Shown: piece after piece, positions 10,351-23,600 of the stretch
Position numbering within the stretch: position 1 is the stretch's first letter
Layout: every line of letters starts with the position of its first letter
NCBI GenBank assembly: GCA_014549065.1
Contig: JACDOX010000009.1
Location: 12,033,188 to 12,097,187 of the forward strand
Length of the DNA stretch: 64,000 nt
Direction: 5' to 3'
From: Cardinalis cardinalis
Lineage: Eukaryota; Chordata; Aves; Passeriformes; Cardinalidae
Made by a program: the position numbers and the translations under genes
Notes under the pieces: model-generated
The model's database searches: none
What the model was told of the DNA's origin: nothing
The model's input: only the letters and a program-made list of their open reading frames with translations

Positions 10351-13300
10351 TTTCCTAATGTTACAGTTTGAAAAAAAAAAATCTCTGATTGTGTGTGTTC
10401 TTCCTTCACTTTACCAGGAGAACTAAATTCCACTAATCCTTTCTCATAATTTACATCCAGTTCCCAGAAAGACAGACCCATTTTTCCACGGTTTATTGTG
10501 AAAGAACTGGAACCATGTGTGCCACTACTGCTGACATGAGGACATCAGCAATACATCTAAGGTCACAAAGGATCAGCAAGGGCGTCATCTTAGATAGGAT
10601 TTTGCAGAGTGACTCACACGTCTGAGTATTAATCCTTGCAGCAAAGGCATACCCTAAAGTAGGACGGTGAAATTTTCCATGATAAATCCCATAATTTTCT
10701 GATAATTCCTGTTCTTTCTTAAAATAGTTCCTCCAGAAATGCCAACTTGAAAGGATTTGTAGGCTTAAAATGTGTGTTTAGTCTTTCCCTTTCTCCTTGA
10801 TGTCAGTGGGTTTAACAAAGGATATCACTTTTTCTTCAGACTGAGAATACAGTACTTCAGGCTTACTTATGTCCCATATTACAAGCAGTACAGATGCTGC
10901 AGTCAAAACATAGTCTCAAAGCAAAAGTACGATCACAGNGATTTTATTTGAAAACACTGAATGTAAACATCACTTGACCCAGACTACTCTGGAGTGAAAG
11001 CTGAGATTGCAAAGAAAAAAACTAAGCTAAAATCTCTGTAACAACTATGCACAGGAGTCTGCAATGTAGTTTTGAGTTGATATTTAGATCTCCTTAGTCA
11101 TCACAGTNATGAAGATTTTGGATTTACACAGATAACTGGCAGAAAAAGCCTGATATACTCCAAACTCACCAGTGCTTTGGAGATGAGAAGAGAAAAGAGG
11201 TGTTCTGTCCAAGCCTAATATATGACTGATCTGGACATTGTTATTTTGAATTTTTATCCACCTATTAAAAACTTACCAATTAGAAACAATTAGGTGCATC
11301 AAATTCTTCCTCAATACATGATCCAATTAAAAACTTATGTAATGCCTTCAGGTGTTGCCAGAGTTAAAAACCAAACAGCACCTCTAATTTAAGTTGCAAA
11401 TTATCTGACAGAAGTGACAAAGAATGGGCTGGAACAAACATTTTCCAGTTACAAAACAGAAATNAGCTGCACTAGATCCTTTCTTGCTTCTTTCTGGAGC
11501 AGTGCAATGAACACACAGTTAGAAAATGTATCAGGAGAAAGAAACAAAACTAAGTTAGAATAAAATTNTTGTTAAAAAAACTAAAAATAGAGTTACCATC
11601 CCATTTACATCCAGCCATAGAAAATAAACATCCTCCTTGCAAAGTCTGATGTTCCTTGCNAAGTCTATCCATCTGTAACTTCTCTGCTCACTCAGTGCCA
11701 TTTTTATTTTTTCGTTTGTNCTTCACCCTGCAATATCTGGTTGTAATACTTTCTTAATTCTATTCCTCCACTTTCACAGGGGAAATACGCTTCCTTTCAG
11801 TTCTTAGGCCCCTCGTGTGGCAAGAACTCCATATTCCTTTCAGAAATGCCCCTCTTTCTCACAACTCAGCATGAATATGTCTTTTGCTTGCCCNGTGGGG
11901 AAAGTACTGTCCCAGGAGAGTGAGCAAGCTGCCAGGATTCATCTGTCTTCTGCCCCTCCCTCAAACCAGAGCTTCTATCTCTGAGAGGAAATGTGCTCTG
12001 GGATGAGACTGATGGTAGCCACCAAAAGCATTTCTGGATAGAATGGTCTCACTAATGGGGAAAGGATATGATTGCTCTGTAACTTAAAACTGTATAGCTT
12101 TTCAGTAAATGTGAAACAGCTTTAAATGGAAAAATCAAATAGAGTTCATCACTGTAGCANGTTCTGGGGCTGGTTTTTTTGCTTNACCTAAAGCTGCCAT
12201 CTGGGAAGACATGTGCTTGAGCCATGTGATGGTGAAAGATTCTGCTGTAGGCAAGCAAGTTTTTGTCCTTCCTCTTGGAACAGAAATGCTTACGTGGATC
12301 CTACAGTCTTAGAAAACTGGGTAAGTAGAAAAAAAATGCATTTCTNGTTTGTGATAGGGGTACTACTGAATTCAAACCCCTCCATCTTGGTTACTTGTAA
12401 TGCTTTAAATCCTCAAAAACTTTTGCATGTGTTAACATTACTACTAGAATAACTTTTATAATCACTCAATGCACAGAACTTATTATACTTTAACACAAAT
12501 ATGTTAAAGTGTCTATAGGACTATGTCCAAAGAATGTTTAGGCATCTTCTGCCACCTGCTACTGACAAGGTAGCTCTATTCCAGTGTTCCACATGCAGAT
12601 TAATATTTAAAAATATGTGATCAGTCCTCTTCTCCAAAATTTGGAGATTTCCAGGACACAGAAGACCTCTTTAGCAGTCTTTATCCAAAAATAACTATAA
12701 AGAGACAGAGCTCTGTTCCACAAGGACATTTATTTCTGTGAGGATAAGGAAAAATACTTTCCTTACCTTAGGTGAGAGATGTGAATAGAATTCCATTTAT
12801 TCATCCATGTCCACATAGCTGGGTCTAGGCTGGTTGTGCAGAACTTTGCAAAGCCTTTGTAAACTGTTTCTTAAACTTTTGTGTTATATCAAGAAAAAGT
12901 TCAATCGTGGAATGAATTACAATGAATTGGAATGAATCTAGAATGAATTGGAGTCCTGTATTCAAGCTAGAGAAAGCAAAACTACATTTATTTCTATGGA
13001 ACATTTTCCTTTTTTTTTCTTTGACGTTAACATACTCATCATGTATGTAAAGTACACAGCTGCTGATTAAAAGATTGCAAGAGGGATGCAAAAAAATCTT
13101 TTTAAACATACAGAATGAAATAGTTTGAGTGGCATTTTGTGATTTGTTTTCCAATTAGGAATGGCATTTAATTTTAAGAGTTGAGCTGTTTTTAAGATGG
13201 CATTTTATTGGCTCAGGTGCATATGCCTACTAGTGTGATTACTGATTGGAACTCCCAGGGTTTTAGGCACAGATACATGGTCCCTTACACCTTTTTCCAC

Positions 13301-14728
13301 TAGTGTCAGTTTTAATGTGTAGGACNATACTGTAGGACAACTTTACTGTTGTGAATGACNCAACCCCAAATTTATTTTTGCTTCCAGTTTTTATGTACTA
13401 TGTATGTTTCTAGATTATTAAGGAAGCAGTAGATTTAAGATCTTTACTGACTTCACCAATATTGGTGATAGACCTTTCTCTTCAACAGCAAGGTAAAATA
13501 CAGTTTGTTATGCAGACCACAAATTGTCATAAGGTCAGTTTTGATGTGTGTAGGCATTAGGACTGATTTGACAGTTTTCACATTAAAATCCTATGGTTGA
13601 ACTAATAAATAACTAATAATGTCCTTTCTTAATAATAGATATTTTAAAGTTGTTATCTAAAAATGGCAATATTTACAAGGAAAATTCACTTTTTTAAAGT
13701 ACCCCAACTGTATGAGGTGCTTCATAGTAATAAGCAAAACTACATCTATGCTGATAACTTGCAAATAAGAAGCTGCAGTGATGGCTCATGCTCACATTAA
13801 CCTGACATAAATTGACTCTGTCTCCTCACATGCCCAGCTGCTCACTCCCAGCATCTTCCTTAGTGCTGCCACAAGCAGGGAGGCTCTTGAGCAGGCACAG
13901 TCAGGCAAGTTAAAGAGCACACGCACCCATTTTTGCATGTAATCAGCAGGATTTAATCACATTAAGCAGACTGTATAATCATGACCTGATTCTGCAAAAC
14001 TGTGAGTTTGAGTTTTGCATCTTAAATGACTGCACATCTTAATCATGTTATAGCTTATATGATGCTAAGCACAAAGCAGGAGGCCTGTGCTAAGGAAATC
14101 TATTTCCACTTCANTTGGGTGCAGTTGACAGCACTACTGAAGGAAAACTGTGATGAGGGAATTAGTAGGTTGGATATGGGCTTTTTATATAATATCAAAA
14201 ATAGGTGAGCCACAAAATAAAAAGAGGAAGGACAGAGAACCAGATTATTTCCTGTTTTGCCTTTGGAAACTTGTTTTCTTTGAGATGCTTGCATGTCTTT
14301 AAAAAATGCTTTAAGCAAACTGCCTGGATTAAATCAAAACAGTAATNATGATTTCATGAGTTATTCTGTATCTTTTAGGACTGAGGCTTTGATCTCTGAC
14401 ATCCTACATTATAATAGTATTTATTACAGACCACTATGCTGTTACTTGACAAATAGGAAATCTTTCATTATGCTGGGACTTACATATAGTTAAAGTATCT
14501 TGCTGGGACTATAAAAATAATCTTTTTTCCTATATAAGCTTAATTCTATAGCTCAGTTTTGATTTTCATGAGCAATGGGGAAATTTTGCAAACCAAATAA
14601 AATGTCAGCCATTCTTAATGTATTTGTTGTTGTACAACATGCAGATTACTGCTGAAGGGTGTGTTTTTAATTGTATTTTCAAATTGTTTTTTTATAAGAT
14701 AGCAAAAATGCCTGTGTGGGCTCAAATG

Positions 14729-14742
14729 TATGTGTGTGTGTG
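14729..14742. repeat. Short (TG)n microsatellite
   Basis: About seven TG units, followed by TG/CA-mixed sequence. It is short enough to be only mildly polymorphic. Confidence 0.7.
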
Positions 14743-17393
14743 TTGAATGTATGCACACATGCATCTTTATCTCTCTGTTTTCCATCAATGCCTTTGAGCC
14801 CTTTGGTTAATTCCAACCAAATTAACTTAGGACCATGGTTCTAAAAATAAATATGTTCCTACAAGACTTGGAAAATGGCCAAGAGAAATAAGGAAATCTT
14901 ATCAGTGTTCTTCTTAAAGGAAAAGTTGTTGTGCAAGTGCACACATGATTAGACACTAGAGAAGCTACCTGGAGGACACCCTGTATAATTATCTNAGATG
15001 AGGGACTTCTTAGCTGATACCTAAACTGGGTGATGCATGTTAAGATGTATTCAAGATGTATAGCTGTCTGATTTTATGTCTTCTTTCTTTACCAGCTTTG
15101 GGAGTGTTTCCAAGTCCTTCATTCATGTGCAGCCTTTGATGTTACAGCTGTTAAATCCCTGGAATTCCCAGCTCCATGAAATTACTTGAAGTTTTAAAGG
15201 GTACCTGTTGCCTGTGTNGGTGTTTGTTGCCTGCTGGTAGCAGCACCTGTGTCCTTCAGGAGCCCAGCTACCCTGTTCTGAACCCTCTGGGATGCTCTGT
15301 AGTGCATGGCAGCCGGATAATTAACTGGAATATCTAAAGATAGATTTGCAGAAGCTTCTCAGCTCATTTTCACCTCTGAAGTCATAGGCCAGTCTCCACA
15401 GACTAGCGGAGACTCGGTGCTGCCAGCCACCTGCAAAGGTCTCCAGGGCACGAGACCTAATAGTTTAAGGAATTGAAAGTGCAAGAAACTCTGCCCCCTT
15501 TGATACTTTACAACTGTTTCGTTGTTGGGTTTTCTGCCTATTTTTCTGATGCTTCCAATTCAAATACTGTATGGCAGAATAAAAGTTTCTCATTAGTATC
15601 ACATCTGGCTATGGTACTTTTGTCAGATGTCTGGGGCTTATATTATCTTGATTTTCTTGAAACTCTCCTACTCACATAAAGTTTCTTTGTTTGTGGTCAA
15701 AGAGAAAGCTTTAAGAAATGACGTAATAGCATAAAAGCAGATCAAAAAAGAAAAAAATCCCACAACTTCACACTTATAAAAATAATTTAGGATTTTAAAA
15801 AATTTTGATCAATGAATTTGTATGTCCTTATATACTTGTATACTTATATATTTGTATGTCCTTGTATATTAATAATGTATCTTAAGTAGATAAAGATGTT
15901 AAGGAGGACATTCAGAACATCCATAGCAACAGCAGTACTACAGTCACATACTACTTTTAGACTTTTTTTTTGTTTGCATAGAAAAGATGTTCTCCATTTG
16001 GCATAGGCCATAACTACTATAAAAATGTGTTCTAAGTTGTAATTTGGTCTTTTCTGGTTATTCTGTGTGAAAATATATTCAAAATGCTTGAATATAAAAA
16101 ACTTTCTTCCATATGCAACTGCATTTAATATAGAAATTAGGAGAAAAAGAGATTGATTTATTGCTATACTTATTTTGAATTGATGGACATTTCATTTTGC
16201 NATAGATTTTCCAAGTTCTAAAATACTAAGAAATATAATGACAACTATTTACGTCTTTTAAAGTAATTATGGAGGACATTTGGGAAAGTAATCATCATCC
16301 ATGCATGAAACTATTGCTTTAAAGGCAAACATCAGTAGCTTTTTCATGTAATTGTGCATATACATAGTAAGAATTTGGAAGCTTTTCTGGAGTTTGTGCT
16401 CTTTTATGGATCTTTTATGGAATTTTTTTTTAATGTAACTTTTGGGGAATGTTGATATTTCTAAAATATTTTGCTATAGAAACTAGCATGGAAGACCACT
16501 GATGGAAAAAACAGAGTCTAATTAAAAACTTTAAATATCTGTGGATGCATTCCATTGTTCAATCATTAAAATGTATTTATAGCCAAACTGTTTTATAACT
16601 CAATATGTATTTACTTATATACTACGATCAAAACACATAATGGAGAAAAGTTATCTTCTTAAAGATACAGTTTCTTACTACTTCAGTTAAGGTATGAGAT
16701 TTCAAAATGAAATGGTGGAAGCTCCTGTAATCTCTTCCTTTAAGACCCAGAATAACAAAACTTAATATTTATGGTAATTTTAAGTTAAAACTTTACTTTT
16801 AGGGGCTAGTTATAAATCTTAAGAAGCAGAATAAATTGTCTTAAAAACCGAAAATTAATATTAAAATTTGGTTTTCTGTGATTTATGATGTAGCCATGAA
16901 CACTTGCAATAATCCCATGTTGCCACAGGTCCATGTAACACACCCATTCCAGAACTCTGATCTTCTCCAAGACCTTTATTGGCCTCATCCCTAACAGTGT
17001 CTCCAATGTCCACCACAATTTGCAAAAGAGATCCCGAATAGCCCAGCACTCAGCATATCCTAAATCTACTTTAATTCTTCCTGCTGTCTTTATGGTACGA
17101 CTAGCTCAGTTACATCTGTGCTGGCTGGCTGGCCAGTGTAAGTAAATCAGCCAAACNATTCTGTTAAATAGGATAGAAATGTTTCCCTTCTATCCATTCT
17201 GTTTTTCTTCTAATGAACATTAGTAACAGCTCTTTTCTCTCTATAGGTGTAATTTTCTTTTTCACTGAGTATGAGGATATATATCGACTGTGAAACCTTA
17301 GTGCTTTTTGTGGTCACGGGTGCTACCAGTTTCCAAGTTACCAGGAGGGGAGCTTGCACAAGGAGAACCATTTCTTAATTTAGGGAAATGCAC

Positions 17394-17409
17394 AAAAAAA
17401 AAAAAAAAA
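17394..17409. repeat. A16 homopolymer
   Basis: An uninterrupted run of 16 A. No retroposed sequence or target-site duplication was recognised next to it, so I do not call it a retrotransposon tail. Confidence 0.8.
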
Positions 17410-17981
17410 GCCAAATTCAAGTTTGAAAAAGTCACATTATCTTTTGACTCTCTTTTGCATTTTTTTTCATAGTGGCTTTAACATAAACCCATGAACAATT
17501 ATATGGAAGAAATTCTGACCATGATCTTTTTGAAACCCATGCAGTCAGTTTAATGCACAGGGTCCTAAGGTGATATTGGGTTAAGTGACTTTGAGTTGCA
17601 AAACAAGTGAGAAACAAACTAAAGCTCAAGAAAAACTGAGACTCTAAATCAATATATCTCATGTGAAGTCACATCATATTCCCTGGATATATTCAGGGAT
17701 GACCCTTTACTCTGTGGCTCAAGTTTAAATGGACTAGACCTGCCACTTCCACAGTAGTTTTGCCATCCCTGGATTGAGAGTACAGGGTGTCACTGACGAG
17801 CATTTCTCTTGCGAAGCTCGTTCTACATTGTCTGTCAATCCAATTAGAATTATGTTTATTCATGAAAATCTGTAGTAGTTTCTGATGTTCTCCCAAGCTT
17901 CTAACATTAGTTCAGGAATACCGTAAGATTCTTTATTTTGCCAGCTTCATAACAATCTGTCTGAATTTCCTTTTAATCGCA

Positions 17982-18000
17982 TTTCTTTCTTTCTTTCTTC
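17982..18000. repeat. (TTCT)n microsatellite
   Basis: Four to five TTCT tetranucleotide units. A pyrimidine tract followed by AG nearby ('cccatatag' ending about 18009) resembles a splice acceptor, but no open exon follows it. Confidence 0.7.
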
Positions 18001-19127
18001 CCATATAGGACCCAGGAGACCTAATTTAGTGCATTACATCTTCCACAATGATGGCTNTACATTTATGCTTAGCTGAAGAATTGAGCCAAAATTAAAAATA
18101 AAAACCTCTTCAATCAAAGGACAAAGCTACTGATAGGTAGATGAATTCACAGAATTTTTTAGAAGTCAGAGCATATCTCTAATGCAGTTCCTATCTGTCA
18201 GACAGACAGCAATGTCAAAAACCACATTTCTTATAAATTTGGGACAAACTGTTTTCAAGAATTGCTGTATCTTATTCTTCACAACAATTGCTTAGTACAG
18301 AGTCTCTTGAAGATTAAAAATTGCATTCTCTGATTCAAAGAAGATCGTTACTAATGTGTATTTTCCCAAGTCTTCATCCCATCTGGTGTTATTAAAATTT
18401 CTAAAGGTACACCTATACATAATGATCTTTTTAGGATAATTGTCTTTTTGAGAGGATTTCAGAGATGATCCGATTGTTTAATGTTAACAGTTGAGCCACT
18501 CAAAGCAAAAGTTTGGAGTTACTTTTTTTCATCGTGATGATTGCAATTCCAGAGGAATTCTCATGGTGAATGAAGACATATGGTTCATGTCAGGGCCCCA
18601 AGTGCACTTACCTGAGCCCCAGAGCCACACAGCCTCTGCCCCTGCCCAAGACCTCCATTTAAGCTCTGTCTTGTCCTTCATTTGAAAATTAAGTCCCTTA
18701 CCATTGATTGTTATTGGGTGCAGAACTAAGCCAAAACTCTAATTTTTCCATGTGTACTGCAAACCTACTCCTTCTCATGCCCCCTTGCTCAACATCTTGG
18801 AGTAGAGTTAATAAAAAAAGTTCCCTGTCTAAAAGTCTGTGACGAATTTATAGCTTGATCTAAGTTTCCACACTAGCATCTGAGAAAATAGAGGAAGGAG
18901 TGGTAGAGAAAGCAGTAGGAGTGAAATAAGCAAGAATATGCTTTNCTAGGAGAATCAAAGGTGCTGGATGCTTCCCTATGTTTTAAAAGGGCTCGTGTGG
19001 TGTTTCTCAATATGTGCTGGATGACGTAGGTTTTGTGCTGGGTTATGACTTTTATANTGGGTGGGGCTATGAATTATGCTGATCTGTTTGCCATGCGTAA
19101 TTCTGCAAGAAATGTTGGAGAGCTGTA

Positions 19128-19300
19128 GAATGGTCGGGGTTGAAAGGGCCTTAGGGACGCCCTCCTGCAGCTCCCAGCAGCGCTGTGGTCTCTACCAGCG
19201 CCCTGGGGTGGCGCTCGGCAGGGCCCGGAGCACCGGAGTGTGGCTGCGGGGTGGGAACAGGCTGGGGCTCAGCCTGCTCCCTCCAGTCCTCCTACCCCAA
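19128..19300. other. Isolated GC- and CpG-rich patch, beginning with a CR1-like segment
   Basis: About 170 bp of GC-rich sequence with roughly nine CpGs stands alone in an AT-rich desert. Its first about 28 bases (gaatggtcggggttgaaagg and on) resemble the antisense 3' end of CR1. The rest does not match the CR1 continuation I know. It could be a diverged repeat with GC-rich 3' flank, an orphan CpG island or the first exon of a non-coding RNA. No convincing donor was seen. Confidence 0.4.
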
Positions 19301-22300
19301 TTCACTGCCTTTGTCGAGACTAGCCGTTAGTTTTACTTTCTTTTTGTCAGAAGATAATGATTCTTACTGATTAAACCCACCGGCCATTAACTGGTACTGC
19401 TTTACTGAGGGGTGCTTGAAGAAACAGGACTTAGCTCGAGAAATTTAGATGAAAGAACTTTTTTCCTCGAGGAAGGACTTTTTCCAGACTAATCCTGCCT
19501 CTCTATCAGTACGTGGTGTATTCATTAGAATTTCTGAAGAAGGTCTGTTAGGAAAATATGATATGTGTTTGGATTCTGTGTTTCTTCATTATGAACTTTA
19601 TCTCTTCGCCTGTTCAGTGACAACAGATGTCAGAGCAGGTTATTAACTGCTGCTTTTTGCTAAGCTCTGCAATCTGACTTCCAAATTGCAAAACAGAGGN
19701 TTCTGCAGCCAGAGGCATACTTAGAGTGTCTGCAGGTCTCTTCAGTGCAGCACTATCTCCGGTGTTACTCTCATGATTTTAGTGGTCCTAGATGAAGCTG
19801 GCAAAGCATGTGACTAGTGAATCAGCTCAACTGCAGCAAAGTAAATGTGTTAGGCAGGTAGAGACACATTGTCTCTACCTTCTGTTGTCTTCCAGATGGG
19901 ACTAAAATTCAAAATTCCAGACTGTGGAGGTCATAGGTTGTGTTTGTTCACATTAGAATTGGGTCATTGCAGTTTATTTTTACACCACCTTTTTTTTATC
20001 TTGCCTGTACTTAGGCTGCTTATTGAACAAAGGCTGCCTGAGCTACTAGTAGAGTTAGAACCCAGCCTTTGCATAGATCTAATTAAAGGAAAAAAAAAAG
20101 TGATCAGATAGAAACTTATATTTTGAAGGAGTTAAGTTGTCTAAATGAAAAAAAGATATGCTTTTTCAAATGCTTTTCATTGCTTTCATAGTTGTCTATC
20201 CTTGAACTTGAGTACAGAGACGCACAAGTCCTTGAAGAATCCTGTATGCAAATACTGCAAANGAAAGCTGTTCTACATTAAAAAAAAAAAAAAAATTGTC
20301 CTGCTTCTAGGGAATAGTTATACATTTATGGATAGTCCAGGTATTCACACTGCTTGTCCTAGGTATCTGAGACCTTCAAGACTGACAATCTACAAAGATA
20401 AATGTATTTTTAGTACAAAGTATGTATTTCTAATTTTTTGAAAATATCATGTCATGTCCCTTTCAAACAATACTAAAGGAGGCTCTGATTCTGGACATCT
20501 CAGGTATGCTCAAAAAAAGGACAGGATCTTTAGCTACTGCAGATAAGCTATACCCCTTATAATATTTCCTCTTTTTCTTTTCTTTTTAGAGGATTTTAAT
20601 GATAATGAAACTAAACAAACAATTCCAAATGTGTGAAATGGATTATCTGCCATTACTACCTGTCAAAACCTTTGTTTCAAGGTCACATGGCTTAAACAAA
20701 GTTAGATGGATGAAAAAGAAAGGAATTGCTGTCCATGAAGCAAAAAGACTTATAAGCAGAACAGACTTACAAAGTANGGAAACAGTAATCTATTACTTTA
20801 GAACTATAGCTTGATAAACAATTACTTGACATGTTCTGAACTGCACAGTTTCCCTGTNTTTTAAGGACTAAGTACTTCAACTGCAATAATAGATGCAATT
20901 TTTTTAACATTTAATGGCTTTGTGCAAACTTTTTCACTATTTCTGTGTCTGTGATGTGAGGAGTCTTCGCAAACCATGATGATAATACAGCATGGCTTTT
21001 ACAAATGTTTCTAAAGTATTAGTGACAGACTAATGCTGCTTGACAGCTCTGTAACAGGGAGTAACATGGTTATATCATATCAGCTGCTGAGACAGAATTT
21101 ACTGGTGGATTTGAGGCTTGTTGTAAGTTATTACAGAGGAGCAAGGCATTATGCTTCCAGTATATAGTGGCAATACAGTGAATATGCACAAAAGAAAAGG
21201 TATNGAATATTCCCTGTAATATTTTCCCTCTCATCAGTTCCTTCTTTCCCCTTTCTGCCTTGTTTTGGAGGTATGCCTTATCCCTCTCTTCAAGCAAGTT
21301 TTGCTTACCAAAGCTTATCCACCACTTCTTCACTCCCAAGNTGATCAGTTGGTTGCGAAAGGAGAGGGGAGGGGGAGGTAAAACAGCTAAAGAGGGGGAG
21401 GTAAAATCTTGCTGGCCATTNCATTATAGGTGTTCACTAATTTAGGTTTATCCTCTCTACTCAATCATAGATTACTTCACAGTTTGTAGGATTTGAAATC
21501 TGATTTTCAGTTTGATTTGTAGGGAACAATGCATTAAAATCTTACTGGGAACAGGCTTCCAGACTTGTGAACATATGGCATGATTTGGTCAACCACATTG
21601 TATCAAATAGTAGCTCAAAAAGAGTATGTAATAAGTTGTTCTGCATTAACAGACTGACAGGTGTTAGTGTCAGGGAAGGTATTAAAGGGATCTAACTTCC
21701 ATCCCCCTTTCTGCTATAGACTGCACGGTATACATCTTTTATGTACTTCTTGTTGTATCTCTAATGGGAAGATTTTTTTAAAAATACCTGTGTAAACTGC
21801 TCTGGGAAACNAGATTACGCAAACCATCAGTGTCTGGAGAAGATAAGTATTCAAANGATTGGTCAATGCCCACCTGCAGTATTCACTGCTGTCCTCAGCT
21901 GTCACAGCTGCCTTAATGCAGAGATTACTTTTCTACAGGGCAGCAGAGGACTTGTCAGCACTTTCAAGTTACCTGTTGGGATAGCAGCACTGTGGTGCTG
22001 GGGCTTGTCTGTGTAGCTCAAGCAGTGTTGATAACACAGCAGTGTTTTGGCTATTGCAGAGAGATGCTTGCACAGCATCAAGGCTGTCTCTTCATCCCCC
22101 CACTGCCAAAGGCCAGCAGGCTGGGGGTGGGCAGGCTGGGGGGCTGGGACTGCTGTCCCACCCTCACCACAGGGATTTGCCATGCTTTGCAATATCCTGT
22201 CCAGCAATAAAAGGTAAGGGGTGTGGGGAAGGTGGAAATGGGCAGCTTGTTTTTAAGGTATTTGTGTTCTGAAGGGGCTGCTGTAAGTACTGAGGCTCTG

Positions 22301-23499
22301 CTTCCCAAAAAACGGCAGGACAACGCCTGCTGATAAGAAGTAGAGAATAAATCTTACTTTTTCTTTTGGTATTTTTTGCTTNGATGTACAGTCTTTGCTT
22401 CTTTTATTAAAGTGCCTTTATCTTGACCCATGAGCTTTTAATCTTCTTTTCTCCCTGCCTTGATGAGGAGGGGAGCTGAGAGAGAAGCTTGGTGGGCATC
22501 TGGCAGTCAGACAAGGTCAGTTCACCACATTTACTTAACATTGTTAATAATAGTTTAAATACAAATAAAAAAAATAAAATTCAGAATTCTTGCAGTTGGT
22601 ATAGAGGGCAGTAGATATTTATTTGCTTTAAAATACATATAGGATGAAATCAACCTGCTAATGAATTTGTTGAGGCTTGCTAATACACAGGCAGTCCCAA
22701 TGGACTGAAAATGACTGCCAGATGAAAAACTGGCACCCTGGTTTCAATAATACTTGCTCAGACTATTGATCACCATTAATAGGGTGAGAATAACATATAC
22801 CAGTAATGATCTCTAGCTCTCTACTCATTTTTAAATGGATTTATATCAGTCAAGAAATTAGGTACCTCATCAGATTCCATTTGTAATCTATATCTAATGT
22901 GTACTTCCTTTGCCTGTGTTCAAAGACTATGCTGACATCTGGTATCTGGGTCCTGAATATTGNAATAGTAAAGCTGTCTATCTTGANTATAAATGTAGCC
23001 AATATTAACATCAAGGATTTAACTCTAGGTGGCAGTTTATTCCATATTTTTTAAATGCAGTCTAGGCAGAAGCATAGTGATCAGCACCCTTTTGTAAATG
23101 CAACATTATAAATGTTGGAAAAGAAAGAAAATTAAGCTGTGGTGAAGTTATTCTGAGTTTTAAAATATATTTCTTCCTATAAGCATGTCACTGACCAAAG
23201 GGATTTTAGAGGGTATGGCCAGAATTTAACTTTCCTGGATTATTAGTCTTTCCCATAATTCTGAGATGGCCAGGAAGAGCCTGATACTGATTTTAAAACA
23301 GCTCTGCAATTCTTCTTTTACCATATTTTGGGCCAAACCAGTCAGTAACTACTAAATAAATAGTCTNTAGTAGTCTTGCTTCTGCTGCTTCAGGTATTTG
23401 ATGTTAGTTGCTGCTCCTGAGCAGTCTGCACCCTTTTTTCAGCCCCTGGCTTCATTAATTACTGTTGAAGGTTCTGATGTTCAGGATATGAAGGACCAT
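19301..23499. other. AT-rich intergenic stretch
   Basis: No gene was recognised. An A16 run lies at 20280-20295. At 21360-21406 a purine-rich segment repeats 'agggggaggtaaaa' twice. The segment 21980-22210 is moderately GC-rich with an 'aataaaag|gtaagg' donor-like site at 22207-22218, but there is no coding content to support an exon. Confidence 0.5.
20280..20295. repeat. A16 homopolymer
   Basis: Sixteen consecutive A bases. No poly(A) signal or parent sequence immediately upstream identifies it as a retrocopy tail. Confidence 0.8.
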
Positions 23500-23600
23500 A
23501 AAATAATTAAGGCTGGAAAGGAAGAGCCCTGGAGGGTTCTAGTCCCACCTTCTGCCCAAGGCATGGTCAGCTGGGAGTCAGGCCAGGTTACTCTGCTCTC
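23500..23600 (-). repeat. CR1 LINE 3'-end fragment, antisense, diverged
   Basis: 'attaaggctggaaaggaaga', 'ccctggagggttctagtccc' and 'caaggcatggtcagct' follow the antisense 3' end of an older CR1 subfamily, with substitutions throughout. Similarity fades after about 23600. It is short and diverged, so subfamily assignment is not possible by eye. Confidence 0.7.

Larger units (their letters stand above)
8793..19127. other. AT-rich intergenic stretch
   Basis: I see no supportable gene. It holds low-complexity tracts (listed separately), several short tandem duplications such as an aatgaatt-based run at 12910-12955, and a tgtatgtcc/tatatactt imperfect repeat at 15820-15870. Open frames of about 110-125 codons at 9349-9678 (plus), 9841-10215 (minus) and 12825-13154 (minus) match nothing I recognise and lack splice or start context, so I treat them as chance. 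Confidence 0.5.

Noticed and set aside
17394..17409. Poly(A) runs at 17394, 20280 and 30509 as tails of processed pseudogenes
   Set aside because: No adjacent coding-like sequence, poly(A) signal or flanking direct repeats were found.
22042..22272. Possible non-coding RNA exon ending at AATAAAAG|GTAAGG
   Set aside because: Only a single donor-like site supports it; there is no promoter and no acceptor partner that can be argued from sequence.
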